Source of the DNA: Microbacterium sp. EST19A
GTDB taxonomy: Bacteria > Actinomycetota > Actinomycetes > Actinomycetales > Microbacteriaceae
Assembly: GCF_019969685.1 (NCBI RefSeq)
Contig: NZ_JAHXYZ010000001.1
Span: forward strand, 620,001-684,000
Direction: 5' to 3'
Length of the DNA: 64,000 nt
Shown: one piece after another, positions 34,868-43,458 of the stretch
Position numbering within the stretch: position 1 is the first letter of the stretch
How the letters are laid out: each line of letters starts with the position of its first letter
Position numbers and translations under genes: made by a program
The notes under the pieces: generated by a model
Databases searched by the model: none
The model's input: only the letters and a program-made list of their open reading frames with translations
Told to the model about the DNA's origin: nothing

Positions 34868-35758
34868 ATGACCGAGACCCTCACGCGCACGATCGTGGCG
34901 CCGAACCATCAGCCCACCGCCCCGCGCTACCGCTCGAAGGCCGCGCGCATCGTCTTCGGCATCCCGTACTGGGTGTTCACGACGGGCCTCGCGGTGATCT
35001 TCCTCTACCCGCTCATCTGGACCGGTGTCTCCTCACTCAGCCCCGTGGCCGGCACGAGCCAGACCGACGGCTGGGGGTTCGGCAACTACGTCGCCCTCGG
35101 CGAATACCAGGCGGGTATCTGGGTGTACCTGGGCAACTCGCTGTTCGTCTCGGTGCTCACCGTCGCCCTGACCCTGTTCATCTCACTGCTGGGCGGTTAC
35201 GCCTTCGCCCGGTTCTCGTTCCCCGGGAAGAACGCCCTGTTCCTGCTGACGCTCGCGATCCTCATGGTCCCGTACGCGACCCTGCTCATCCCGCTGTACG
35301 TGATCCTCAACGCGGTCGGCCTGCAGAACTCGCTGGTCGGAGTCGCGCTCGTGATCACGATGTTCCAGCTGCCGTTCTCGATGTTCATGATGCGCATCTC
35401 GTTCGAGTCCATCCCTAAGGAGATGGACGAGGCCGCGATGGTCGACGGATGCTCCAGCTGGGGCGCGCTGTGGCGGGTGCTGCTGCCGGCGGTCAAGCCG
35501 GGCCTCGTGACGGTCGGACTCTTCGCCTTCCTCACCGCCTGGAACGACTTCATGGCTCCGCTGATCCTCATCAACGACTCCAACCGGATGACGCTGCCGC
35601 TCGCGGTCGCGAACCTCCGCGGGCAGGTGCAGGGCGTCGTCGACTACGGCGCGACCGAGGCCGGAGTCGTCGTGTTGGCGCTCCCCTGCATCCTGCTGTT
35701 CCTGATCCTCCAACGACACTACGTGCGCGGCTTCATGTCGGGCGCCTTCAAGGGATGA
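34868..35758 (+). CDS. CUT1 sugar ABC transporter permease (MalG-like)
   Basis: The 296-residue protein has six predicted helices and the EAA motif DEAAMVDGCSSWGALWRVLLPAVKPG. It pairs with the MalF-like subunit. The ATG at 34868 is preferred over one at 34853, since the latter falls inside the preceding gene without a ribosome site. Its stop overlaps an ATG at 35755. Confidence 0.91.
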   Translation: MTETLTRTIVAPNHQPTAPRYRSKAARIVFGIPYWVFTTGLAVIFLYPLIWTGVSSLSPVAGTSQTDGWGFGNYVALGEYQAGIWVYLGNSLFVSVLTVALTLFISLLGGYAFARFSFPGKNALFLLTLAILMVPYATLLIPLYVILNAVGLQNSLVGVALVITMFQLPFSMFMMRISFESIPKEMDEAAMVDGCSSWGALWRVLLPAVKPGLVTVGLFAFLTAWNDFMAPLILINDSNRMTLPLAVANLRGQVQGVVDYGATEAGVVVLALPCILLFLILQRHYVRGFMSGAFKG

Positions 35759-35760
35759 CC

Positions 35761-37623
35761 ATGCGCGACACCACTGCACCGGCGGCTCCGGTCGTCCCCA
35801 CGCGCGGTCGGCTGCGCCCGCTCGGTCTCGACGAGGTGCGCATCACCGGAGGGTTCTGGGGTGAGCGCCAAGACGTCAACGGGACCGCGACGCTTCACCA
35901 CATCGGCTCGCGGCTGGAGTCGGAGGGCTGGCTGCCCAACTTCGACCTCGCCGCCGCCGGCACGCTGCCCGAAGGACGGCGCGGACGGGAGTTCTCCGAC
36001 TCGGAGGTCTACAAGTACCTCGAGGCGCTCGCCTGGGAGATCGGACGGACGGATGCCGCGGCCGACACGGCGCTCGAACAGCGGTTCCGCGAGGTCGTCG
36101 CGCGCGTCGCCGCCGCGCAGGAGCCCGACGGCTACGTGAATACGCGGTTCGGCCGTCCCGGGCAGGGCGATCGCTGGTCGGAGCTGGAGTGGGGGCACGA
36201 GCTGTACTGCCTCGGGCACCTGTTCCAGGCCGCCGTGGCCCGTCACCGTACGCGACCGGATGCCGACGACGGCCTGATCGAGGTCGCGCGGCGCGCGGCC
36301 GAGCTGGTGTGCCACGAGTTCGGCGCCGACGGACGCGACGCGATCTGCGGTCACGCCGAGGTCGAGGTCGGGCTCGCCGAACTCGGTCGGGTGCTCGGCG
36401 ACCAGCGCTTCATCGATCAGGCCGCGCTCTTCGTCGAACGGCACGGACGCGGGTCGCTCGCCGAGATCGAGTGGGGGCAGGAGTACTTCCAGGACGACGT
36501 GCCCGTGCGCGATGCCGAGGCTCTGCGCGGTCATGCCGTGCGGGCGAACTACCTCTCCTCCGGGGCGACGGATGTCGCGGTCGAGCTCGCGGACGACGGC
36601 CTTCTCGATGCCCTGCGCGGGCAGTGGGACCGCACGGTGGAGCGCCGCACGTACGTCACCGGCGGACAGGGTTCCCACCACCAGGACGAGGCCTTCGGCG
36701 ACGACTGGGAGCTGCCGTCGGACCGCGCGTACTCCGAGACGTGCGCGGGGATCGGCTCGATCATGTTCTCCTGGCGACTGCTGCTCGCGACCGGCGAGCC
36801 CCGGCATGCCGACCTCATCGAACGGACGCTCTTCAACGTCGTCGCGACCTCGCCCGCGCCCGACGGCCGGTCGTTCTACTACGCCAACACGCTGCACCAG
36901 CGGGTTCCCGGAGTCGAGGCGGATCCGGAGGGCACGTCGAAGCGCGCATCGTCGTCGCTGCGCGCACCCTGGTTCGAGGTCTCCTGCTGCCCGCCCAACG
37001 TCGCCCGCACGTTCGCAAGCCTCGCCGCGTACGTCGCCACCGCGGATGCCGAGGGCGTGCAGCTGCACCAGTACGCACCGTCCTCTGTGCGGACGACGCT
37101 GGTCGACGGACGGGTCGTCGCGTTCGACGTCGAGACCGGATACCCGGTCGATGGCGGCATCCGCGTGACGATCGTCGAAGACACCGAGTTCGCGTTGACC
37201 CTTCGGGTGCCGTCGTGGGCGTCCGGCGCGGCGGTGCGGCTCCGCACGGGTGACGGGCTCATCGAGCATGCGGCCGACCCCGGCACCGTCGAGGTCCGCC
37301 GGGCGTTCCGCGCCGGCGACGTCGTCGAGCTGATGCTGCCGCTCGCTCCCCGCCTGACGACACCAGACCCGCGGGTGGACGCGGTGCGCGGTTCGGTCGT
37401 CGTCGAGCGCGGGCCCGAGGTGCTGGCGCTGGAATCGATCGACTTCGGTGCCGACATCGTCGACGCGGTGGTCGCCGGGGATCCGGTTGAGAACGACGGC
37501 AGCGTGCGCCTCCCGGTGCGCAACCGCACCTCCGGCGAGGTCACGGATGCCGTGCTCGTGCCGTACCACGACTGGGCTCAGCGCGGTCCGTCGACGATGC
37601 GGGTCTGGATCCCGACGGCCTGA
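35761..37623 (+). CDS. glycoside hydrolase family 127, probable beta-L-arabinofuranosidase
   Basis: The 620-residue cytoplasmic protein (no signal peptide) is of the GH127 type. AYSETCAG carries Glu326 and Cys328, and SCCPPN Cys409-Cys410; these match the Glu-x-Cys and Cys-Cys set that binds zinc and provides the cysteine nucleophile in the bifidobacterial HypBA1 enzyme. ITGGFWGERQDVN near the N-terminus is also typical. The ATG at 35761 has AAGGG at proper distance; an ATG at 35755 that overlaps the permease stop is possible. It would release L-arabinose from imported beta-arabinofuranosides. Confidence 0.9.
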   Translation: MRDTTAPAAPVVPTRGRLRPLGLDEVRITGGFWGERQDVNGTATLHHIGSRLESEGWLPNFDLAAAGTLPEGRRGREFSDSEVYKYLEALAWEIGRTDAAADTALEQRFREVVARVAAAQEPDGYVNTRFGRPGQGDRWSELEWGHELYCLGHLFQAAVARHRTRPDADDGLIEVARRAAELVCHEFGADGRDAICGHAEVEVGLAELGRVLGDQRFIDQAALFVERHGRGSLAEIEWGQEYFQDDVPVRDAEALRGHAVRANYLSSGATDVAVELADDGLLDALRGQWDRTVERRTYVTGGQGSHHQDEAFGDDWELPSDRAYSETCAGIGSIMFSWRLLLATGEPRHADLIERTLFNVVATSPAPDGRSFYYANTLHQRVPGVEADPEGTSKRASSSLRAPWFEVSCCPPNVARTFASLAAYVATADAEGVQLHQYAPSSVRTTLVDGRVVAFDVETGYPVDGGIRVTIVEDTEFALTLRVPSWASGAAVRLRTGDGLIEHAADPGTVEVRRAFRAGDVVELMLPLAPRLTTPDPRVDAVRGSVVVERGPEVLALESIDFGADIVDAVVAGDPVENDGSVRLPVRNRTSGEVTDAVLVPYHDWAQRGPSTMRVWIPTA

Positions 37624-37636
37624 CCTGCGTGCGCCG

Positions 37637-37726
37637 TTCCGGTCGCACTTCGTGCTGTCTCCCACCTGCGCGGGCGGCAGAAACTGCGACCGGAATCCGG
37701 CCGGGCGGCAGAAACTGCGACCGGAA
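37637..37726. repeat. three copies of the CCGGTCGCAGTT-CTGCCG intergenic repeat
   Basis: One plus-orientation copy (TTCCGGTCGCACTTCGTGCT, 37637 on) faces two minus-orientation copies that are identical over 25 bp at 37671-37695 and 37702-37726. The plus copy's TTCCGGTCGCA is the exact complement of TGCGACCGGAA in both others, so alternative hairpins can form. The site is the gap between the convergent GH127 and alditol oxidase genes. Confidence 0.7.
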
Positions 37727-37731
37727 CCCGA

Positions 37732-38991
37732 CTACAGCCCCAACCGCTCGAGGTACGGGTTCACCAGCCGACGCTCGGGATCGTAGCGCGCGGCGAGCGC
37801 GGCGAAGTCGTCGAAGCGCGGGTACCGCGAGCGCACCTCGGCGCCGTCCAGCGTGAAGACCTTGCCCCAGTGCGGACGGGACGTCGGCGGCAGGGCCGCC
37901 TCGATCGTCGGCAGCAGCGCGAGGACGGCCGCTTCCTCGGGTTTCCAGGTGAAGTGGATGCCGACGGCATCCGTCTCGAACGACGAGCTGAGCCACAGGG
38001 CGTCGGCCCGCACCGTGCGGATCTCGTTCACGAGCAGCAGCGGAGCGATCTGCCCGGCGAGTGTGCGCACGGCCTGGATCGCGGCGACCGCATCGGCGCG
38101 GGGCACGAGGTACTCCGTCTGGATCTCGGCACCGGCGGAGGGCGTGAACTCGAGCTTGAAGTGCGGCAGCCTCTCGAACCACGGCCCGGCCACCGCCTGC
38201 TGCGCGGTGCAGGCGATCGGGTCGACACCGAGGATCGGATGCCGCTCGCCCTGGGCGGCCTCGGCGCCGAGGCGCTCGAACAGCGACGCGCGCGCCAGCT
38301 CATGCGCCTCGGGAAGGCGCTGCTTGACCCAGATCTGATCGGCGATGTCGGTGCGCTGCCAGGTCGAGAAGATGCTCACGCTCGTGCCGACGCTGGTCAC
38401 GTCGTCGAAGTCGCGGAGGATCGCCTCCCAGTCCGGGTGCTCGAACACGTGCTGCGCGATCTCGTAGGTCGGTTCGACGTCGAGCGTGACGTCGATGACG
38501 GCGCCGAGCGCCCCGAGGCTCACGACGGCGCCGTCGAAGTCGGCGTCGCCGCGGTGCAGTGTGCGCGTCTCGCCCGCGGGGGTGACGATCGTGAGTCCGC
38601 GCACGGCGCTCGCGAGCGAGCCGATCGCGTCACCGGAGCCGTGCGTTCCGGTGATGACGGCACCGGCGACCGAGATGTGCGGGAGGGAGGCGAGGTTCGC
38701 GAGCGCGAGGCCTTCCGCCTCCAGCAACGGCGCGATGTCGCCGTAGCGCAGAGCTCCCGAGACCCGGACCGCATCGCGCGCGTCGTTCACCTCGAACACG
38801 GCGGGAAGGCGGTCGAGGGCGATGAGCACGCCATCCGTGTCGGCGAGGTCGTTGAAGGCGTGCCGCGATCCCAGCATCCGCACCGGGCCGCCCTGCGACA
38901 GCAGCGCCGCGAGTTCATCGATCGACGACGGATGCTCCAGTCGTGATGCGCGATACGTGAGGTTGCCCGCCCAGTTGCGTTCGATGCCCAT
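37732..38991 (-). CDS. FAD-dependent alditol oxidase
   Basis: The 419-residue protein follows Streptomyces AldO along its length: NWAGNLTYRA, LGSRHAFNDLADTDGV with the His (about residue 44) that holds FAD covalently, NLASLPHISVAGAVITGTHGSG, and the C-terminal RPHWGKVFTLD. AldO-type enzymes oxidise the primary alcohol of xylitol, sorbitol and similar polyols to the aldose with O2, releasing H2O2. Here arabinitol or xylitol is plausible. TATCAT lies six bases before the ATG, so the mRNA may be leaderless. The CTACAACGATGTAG operator lies 29 bp upstream. Confidence 0.88.
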   Translation of the reverse strand: MGIERNWAGNLTYRASRLEHPSSIDELAALLSQGGPVRMLGSRHAFNDLADTDGVLIALDRLPAVFEVNDARDAVRVSGALRYGDIAPLLEAEGLALANLASLPHISVAGAVITGTHGSGDAIGSLASAVRGLTIVTPAGETRTLHRGDADFDGAVVSLGALGAVIDVTLDVEPTYEIAQHVFEHPDWEAILRDFDDVTSVGTSVSIFSTWQRTDIADQIWVKQRLPEAHELARASLFERLGAEAAQGERHPILGVDPIACTAQQAVAGPWFERLPHFKLEFTPSAGAEIQTEYLVPRADAVAAIQAVRTLAGQIAPLLLVNEIRTVRADALWLSSSFETDAVGIHFTWKPEEAAVLALLPTIEAALPPTSRPHWGKVFTLDGAEVRSRYPRFDDFAALAARYDPERRLVNPYLERLGL

Positions 38992-39019
38992 GGCGCCATG
39001 ATAGCCAGATCACGACTCG

Positions 39020-39033
39020 CTACAACGATGTAG
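39020..39033. promoter_or_regulatory. LacI operator CTACAACGATGTAG
   Basis: This near-perfect 14-bp palindrome is in the 80-bp gap between the divergent alditol oxidase and lacI genes. It fits the consensus YTACAWCGWTGTAR of the perfect palindrome at 40163, so the same LacI probably controls both its own gene and alditol oxidase. Confidence 0.65.
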
Positions 39034-39071
39034 TCCTGTCATCGGTCATGCACCCCCAGTAGGCTGACCGG

Positions 39072-40118
39072 ATGACAGCGACGCTCCCGCCACGCGCGAC
39101 GATGAAGGACGTCGCCGCTCTCGCCGGGGTGTCGATCAAGACCGTGTCGAACGTCGTCACGGGCACCGTGGCCGTGCGGGAGCAGACCCGCGCCCGCGTC
39201 GAATCCGCGATGGCGCAGCTCGACTTCGTGCCGAATCTCAGCGCGCGAGGACTCCGCAAGGGGCGCTCCGGCATCATCGCCGTCGCCCTCCCCGATCTCG
39301 CCACCGCGTTCTCGGCCGAGCTCATGCACCGCATCGTGGAGGCCGCGCACGAACGCGGTCTGGCCGTGCAGATCGAGGAGACAGCGTCGGTTCCGGAGCG
39401 CGAGAAGGAGCTCGTCTCGCGGGCCAGGGCGCACCTCGTCGACGGGCTGATCCTCAACCCGATCCGCCTCGAGGACAGCGTCATCAAGTACTCCGACCGC
39501 CTGCCGCCGCTGGTCGTGATAGGCGAGGTCGAGCAGAACCGGGCCGATCACGTGCGCATCGACAGTCGGCTCGCCGCGGCCGATGCCACCCGGCATGTGC
39601 TCTCCCGCGGCGCCACCCGGGTCGCCGTGGTCGGCGCCGACGACGACCCCTCCGTCGCCACCGCGACCAGCCGCCTGCGGCTCGAAGGCGTGCACGATGC
39701 CCTGCGCGAGGCCGGTATCCCGCGGGACCCGGCGCTCGAGGTGAACCGCCTGCCCTGGTCGATGTCGGGAGGGGCGGATGCCGCGCGCACGCTGCTCGCG
39801 CGCGGCGTCGCGTTCGATGCGATCGTGGCCCTCACCGACTCCCTGGCTCTCGGTGCCCTGCACACGCTGCACGATCACGGCATCCGCGTTCCCGACGACG
39901 TGATCGTCACCGGTTTCGACGACGTCGAATTCTCGAAGTACACCTCGCCCGCTCTGACGTCGGTCGCCTTCGATCGCCGCGCGTTCGCGGAAGCCGCGCT
40001 GAGCCTGCTCGAGTCCCGCATGGACGACCGCAGCACGCCGCCGCGAGCGCTCACCCTGTCGCACCACCTGCTCGAGCGCGCCAGCACCGACGGCCGCCCC
40101 GCGGGCTACCACCCCTGA
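39072..40118 (+). CDS. LacI family regulator of the GH51 ABC operon and alditol oxidase
   Basis: The 348-residue protein has the headpiece ATMKDVAALAGVSIKTVSNVVTGTVAVREQTRARVESAMAQLDFVPNLSARGLRKG and the usual core (TGFDDVEFSKYTSPALTSV). It is followed by the ABC operon in the same direction. TAGGCT lies six bases before the ATG, a leaderless signature. Operators of the same type flank it on both sides, at 39020 and 40163. Confidence 0.93.
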   Translation: MTATLPPRATMKDVAALAGVSIKTVSNVVTGTVAVREQTRARVESAMAQLDFVPNLSARGLRKGRSGIIAVALPDLATAFSAELMHRIVEAAHERGLAVQIEETASVPEREKELVSRARAHLVDGLILNPIRLEDSVIKYSDRLPPLVVIGEVEQNRADHVRIDSRLAAADATRHVLSRGATRVAVVGADDDPSVATATSRLRLEGVHDALREAGIPRDPALEVNRLPWSMSGGADAARTLLARGVAFDAIVALTDSLALGALHTLHDHGIRVPDDVIVTGFDDVEFSKYTSPALTSVAFDRRAFAEAALSLLESRMDDRSTPPRALTLSHHLLERASTDGRPAGYHP

Positions 40119-40152
40119 GACACTGCCTCCGCTGCGCGTTCCGGCATAATGC

Positions 40153-40180
40153 TTGCGCGTCGATTACATCGATGTAATGA
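40153..40180 (+). promoter_or_regulatory. promoter with perfect operator ATTACATCGATGTAAT
   Basis: The perfect 16-bp palindrome at 40163-40178 lies between TTGCGC (40153-40158) and TAATGA (40175-40180), which are 16 bp apart. The operator thus overlaps the -10 element. It is 36-53 bp before the substrate-binding-protein gene. Confidence 0.7.
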
Positions 40181-40215
40181 TGAGGCGTCCACCCACCGGT
40201 CACGAAGGAGTGACG

Positions 40216-41553
40216 ATGACGCCCCCACTCGATCTGTCCCGCAGGCAGTTCCTGGCCGCAGCCTCCGTGGCAGCAGGCACGGCCCTGCTCGCCGGCTGCG
40301 CACCCGGCGCGGTCTCCGCTTCCGGAACCCAGACCCTGCAGTTCTGGCACCTGCTGAGCGGAGGCGACGGAGTCACGATGTCGCAGCTGCTCGACGAGGT
40401 GAACGGCGCGCAGAGCGCGTTCCGCATCCGTCCCACCGTGCTCGCCTGGGGCACGCCGTACTACACGAAGCTCGCCATGGCCGGCGCCGGCGGTCGCGCA
40501 CCCGACGTCGCGATCATGCACGCGACCCGCACGGTCGGCTGGGCCCCCGGCGGCCTGCTCGACCGGTGGGACCTCGACAAGCTCGCCTCCCGCGGAATCG
40601 ACGAATCCGCCTTCCCGAAGCCGATCTGGGAGAAGGGCTTCGTCGGCGAGGGCATGTACAGCGTCGCGCTCGACGCCCACCCGTTCGTGATGATGTTCAA
40701 CACCGACATCTGCGATGCGGCGGGGGTGCTCGACAGCGACGGCAAGCTGCAGGAGACCTCGTCCCCCGAGGAGTTCCTCGACCAGCTGCGCACGGTCGGC
40801 GGCAAGGCCGAGGGCCACGCACTCTCCTACGGCTATCTCGGCGACGGCGCCCAGATGTGGCGTCTTTTCTACACGTTCTACTCGCAGCACGGCGGTGCCA
40901 TCGAGCTGCCGGCCGGCGGGCCCGCCGTGATCGACAAGGACGTCGCCATCGAGTCGCTCTCGCTGATGCGCACGCTCCTCGACGGAGAGATCGCGCTCGC
41001 GCAGGCCGACTACGGCAGCGCGATCGCCGAGTTCGCCACCGGCAAGAGCGGGATGCTGTTCACCGGCGTCTGGGAGCTGCGCACCATGCAGGCTGCCGAG
41101 CTGCCGTTCGATGCGACGATGATCCCGACCCTGTTCGGGACGCCGGCCGTCTACGCCGACTCGCACTCGTTCGTGCTTCCCCACCAGACGAACGCCGACC
41201 CGGCACGCCGGGAGCTGACCTACGACTTCGTCGCCGACATGCTGAAGAACTCCTTCGGCTGGGCCGAGGCGGGCCACATCCCCGCCTTCCTGCCCGTCAC
41301 GGAGTCTCCCGAGTACGCCGACCTCCTCCCGCAGGCGAACTACGCCGAGGCCGCGCAGCACGTCGTCTACGACCCGACGGCCTGGTTCACCGGCTCCGGC
41401 TCGAACTTCCAGGGCGAGTTCGGCGCCGCCGTGCAGAACGTGCTGCTCTCAGGCGACGACCCCGCCGCCGCGATCGACCGCTTCGAAGCACGCGTGAACA
41501 CCCTCCTCCGACAGCCGAACCCCGCCGATCCCGAAGGGACGTTCGGATCATGA
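40216..41553 (+). CDS. CUT1 sugar ABC transporter substrate-binding lipoprotein (Tat-type)
   Basis: The 445-residue protein has a twin-arginine signal SRRQFLAAA with lipobox Cys28, so it is exported folded and then lipidated. The core has LQFWHLLSGGDGVTMSQLLDEVN, YYTKLAMAGAGGRAPDVAIMH and HSFVLPHQTNADPARRELTYDFV. GAAGGAG sets the start at 40216. The stop overlaps the next gene (ATGA). The substrate is probably an arabino- or arabinoxylo-oligosaccharide, judged from abfA. Confidence 0.92.
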   Translation: MTPPLDLSRRQFLAAASVAAGTALLAGCAPGAVSASGTQTLQFWHLLSGGDGVTMSQLLDEVNGAQSAFRIRPTVLAWGTPYYTKLAMAGAGGRAPDVAIMHATRTVGWAPGGLLDRWDLDKLASRGIDESAFPKPIWEKGFVGEGMYSVALDAHPFVMMFNTDICDAAGVLDSDGKLQETSSPEEFLDQLRTVGGKAEGHALSYGYLGDGAQMWRLFYTFYSQHGGAIELPAGGPAVIDKDVAIESLSLMRTLLDGEIALAQADYGSAIAEFATGKSGMLFTGVWELRTMQAAELPFDATMIPTLFGTPAVYADSHSFVLPHQTNADPARRELTYDFVADMLKNSFGWAEAGHIPAFLPVTESPEYADLLPQANYAEAAQHVVYDPTAWFTGSGSNFQGEFGAAVQNVLLSGDDPAAAIDRFEARVNTLLRQPNPADPEGTFGS

Positions 41554-42497
41554 CCACCGCCACCGATTCCACCCGCACGATCGTCACCGGATCGAAGACC
41601 GCACCCCGCGGCCGCCGCGCCGGCTCCCGCAACCGCGAGCAGCTCATCAGCTGGGCGTTCCTCGCGCCGTTCCTCGTCGCGTTCCTGCTGTTCCTCGCCT
41701 GGCCCATCGTGCACGGCATCATCCTCAGCTTCACCGACCAGTCCCTCACCGGCGCGGGCGGCGCGTTCGTCGGCTTCGCCAACTACGCCGAGGCGCTCGG
41801 CGACCCGAAGATGTGGCAGTCGATGGGCAACACGGTGTGGTTCACGCTGCTCTCCACCGTTCCGCTCGTCGTGATCGCCCTCGTCATGGCGGCACTCGTC
41901 GACCGCGGCATCCCCGGTCAGTGGCTGTGGCGCCTGTCCTTCTTCATGCCGTTCCTGCTCGCCTCGACCGTGATCTCGCAGATCTGGGTCTGGATCTTCA
42001 ACCCGCAGGTCGGCGCGGCCAACAACATCCTCGAGTTCTTCGGGCTCGAGCCGCTCGCCTGGCTGCAGAACCCCGACACGAACATGATCTCGATCGTGAT
42101 CGCGACCGTGTGGTGGACCGTCGGCTTCAACTTCCTGTTGTACCTGGCCGCGATGCAGAACATCCCGCCGCAGCAGTATGAGGCGGCCTCCCTCGACGGC
42201 GCCGGCGCGTGGCGGCAGTTCTGGTCGATCACGCTCCCCCAGCTGGGACCGGCGACCGTGCTGATCCTGATCCTGCAGATCCTCGCCTCGTTGAAACTGT
42301 TCGATCAGGCGTACCAGATGCTCGGCGGAGTCGCGAGCGACACCACCCGCTCGATCGTGCAGTACATCTACGAAGCCGGCTTCGTCAGCTACCGGTTCGG
42401 CTACTCGGCCGCCATCTCCTACGTGTTCTTCGCTCTCATCGTCATCCTCGGCGTCGTGCAGGCACTCATCACGCGCCGCCGGAAGGAGCAGTTCTGA
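41550..42497 (+). CDS. CUT1 sugar ABC transporter permease (MalF-like)
   Basis: The 315-residue protein has six helices, an initial cytoplasmic tail, and the EAA loop YEAASLDGAGAWRQFWSITLPQLGP. Its ATG overlaps the binding-protein stop, and its stop overlaps the next ATG (TGATG). Confidence 0.93.
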   Translation: MTTATDSTRTIVTGSKTAPRGRRAGSRNREQLISWAFLAPFLVAFLLFLAWPIVHGIILSFTDQSLTGAGGAFVGFANYAEALGDPKMWQSMGNTVWFTLLSTVPLVVIALVMAALVDRGIPGQWLWRLSFFMPFLLASTVISQIWVWIFNPQVGAANNILEFFGLEPLAWLQNPDTNMISIVIATVWWTVGFNFLLYLAAMQNIPPQQYEAASLDGAGAWRQFWSITLPQLGPATVLILILQILASLKLFDQAYQMLGGVASDTTRSIVQYIYEAGFVSYRFGYSAAISYVFFALIVILGVVQALITRRRKEQF

Positions 42498-43420
42498 TGT
42501 CCACCGCCACTGTCACACCCACCGCCACCCGCACCGAGGCGATCACCACCGTCGATGGCGGCAAGCCGCGCCGTGCCCACCTTCCCGGCCAGAAGCCGTT
42601 CGGTCCGCTCCGCATCGTCGCGTTCGTCGTGCTGCTGCTGCTCGCGATCGGCTGGCTGCTGCCGTTCCTGTGGGCGGTCGCGACCGCCTTCAAGACCGAG
42701 ACGGATGCCGCGTCCGGCGATCCGGGATGGATCGGCGCGAGCGGCCCCACGGCCGACGCGTTCACCGCGATCCTGTCGCAGGGCAACGTCTACACCTGGG
42801 CGTTCAACAGCCTGTGGACCTCGATCGCCATCACCCTGATCACGCTGACGATCTCGGCGCTGGCCGCCTATGCCTTCTCGCGTCTGGACTTCAGCGGACG
42901 CAAGTGGCTGTTCGTCGTCATCATCGCCTCGATCGTCGTGCCGCCGCAGGTGCTGATCATCCCGCTGTTCTACGAGATGCTCGCGTTCAACATGATCGAC
43001 ACGTACTGGGGCCTGATCCTGCCGCAGGTCGTCGCACCGGCGATGGTGTTCATCCTGAAGCGGTTCTTCGACGCGATCCCGATCGAGCTGGAAGACGCCG
43101 CGCGCGTCGACGGCGCGAGCCGCCTGCGCATCTTCTGGTCGATCGTGCTGCCGCTGTCGCGTCCGATCATGGCGTCGGTCGGCATCTTCGTCTTCATCGC
43201 CGCGTGGAACAACTTCCTCTGGCCGTTCCTCGTCATCAACGACACCACCCTGATGACGCTGCCGGTCGGACTGCAGACCGTGATCAGCGCCTACGGCGTG
43301 CAGTACGCGCAGGTCATGGCGCAGGCCGTGCTCGCGGCGCTCCCGCTGATCGTCGTGTTCCTCATCTTCCAGAAGCAGATCGTCAAGGGAGTCGCGACCA
43401 GCGGCTTCGGCGGTCAGTGA
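42497..43420 (+). CDS. CUT1 sugar ABC transporter permease (MalG-like)
   Basis: The 307-residue protein has six helices and the EAA loop LEDAARVDGASRLRIFWSIVLPLSRP. GGAAGGAG lies before its ATG inside the upstream gene. Together with the previous gene it forms the membrane channel; no ATPase gene follows. Confidence 0.93.
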   Translation: MSTATVTPTATRTEAITTVDGGKPRRAHLPGQKPFGPLRIVAFVVLLLLAIGWLLPFLWAVATAFKTETDAASGDPGWIGASGPTADAFTAILSQGNVYTWAFNSLWTSIAITLITLTISALAAYAFSRLDFSGRKWLFVVIIASIVVPPQVLIIPLFYEMLAFNMIDTYWGLILPQVVAPAMVFILKRFFDAIPIELEDAARVDGASRLRIFWSIVLPLSRPIMASVGIFVFIAAWNNFLWPFLVINDTTLMTLPVGLQTVISAYGVQYAQVMAQAVLAALPLIVVFLIFQKQIVKGVATSGFGGQ

Positions 43421-43458
43421 TCCCCCACCCGGCCACAGAGCCAGATACAAGGAGAGCA

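Noticed and set aside
32569..34890. 773-codon minus-strand frame over the first CUT1 operon
   Set aside because: Shadow of the binding-protein and permease genes; Glu/Gly/Arg-rich.
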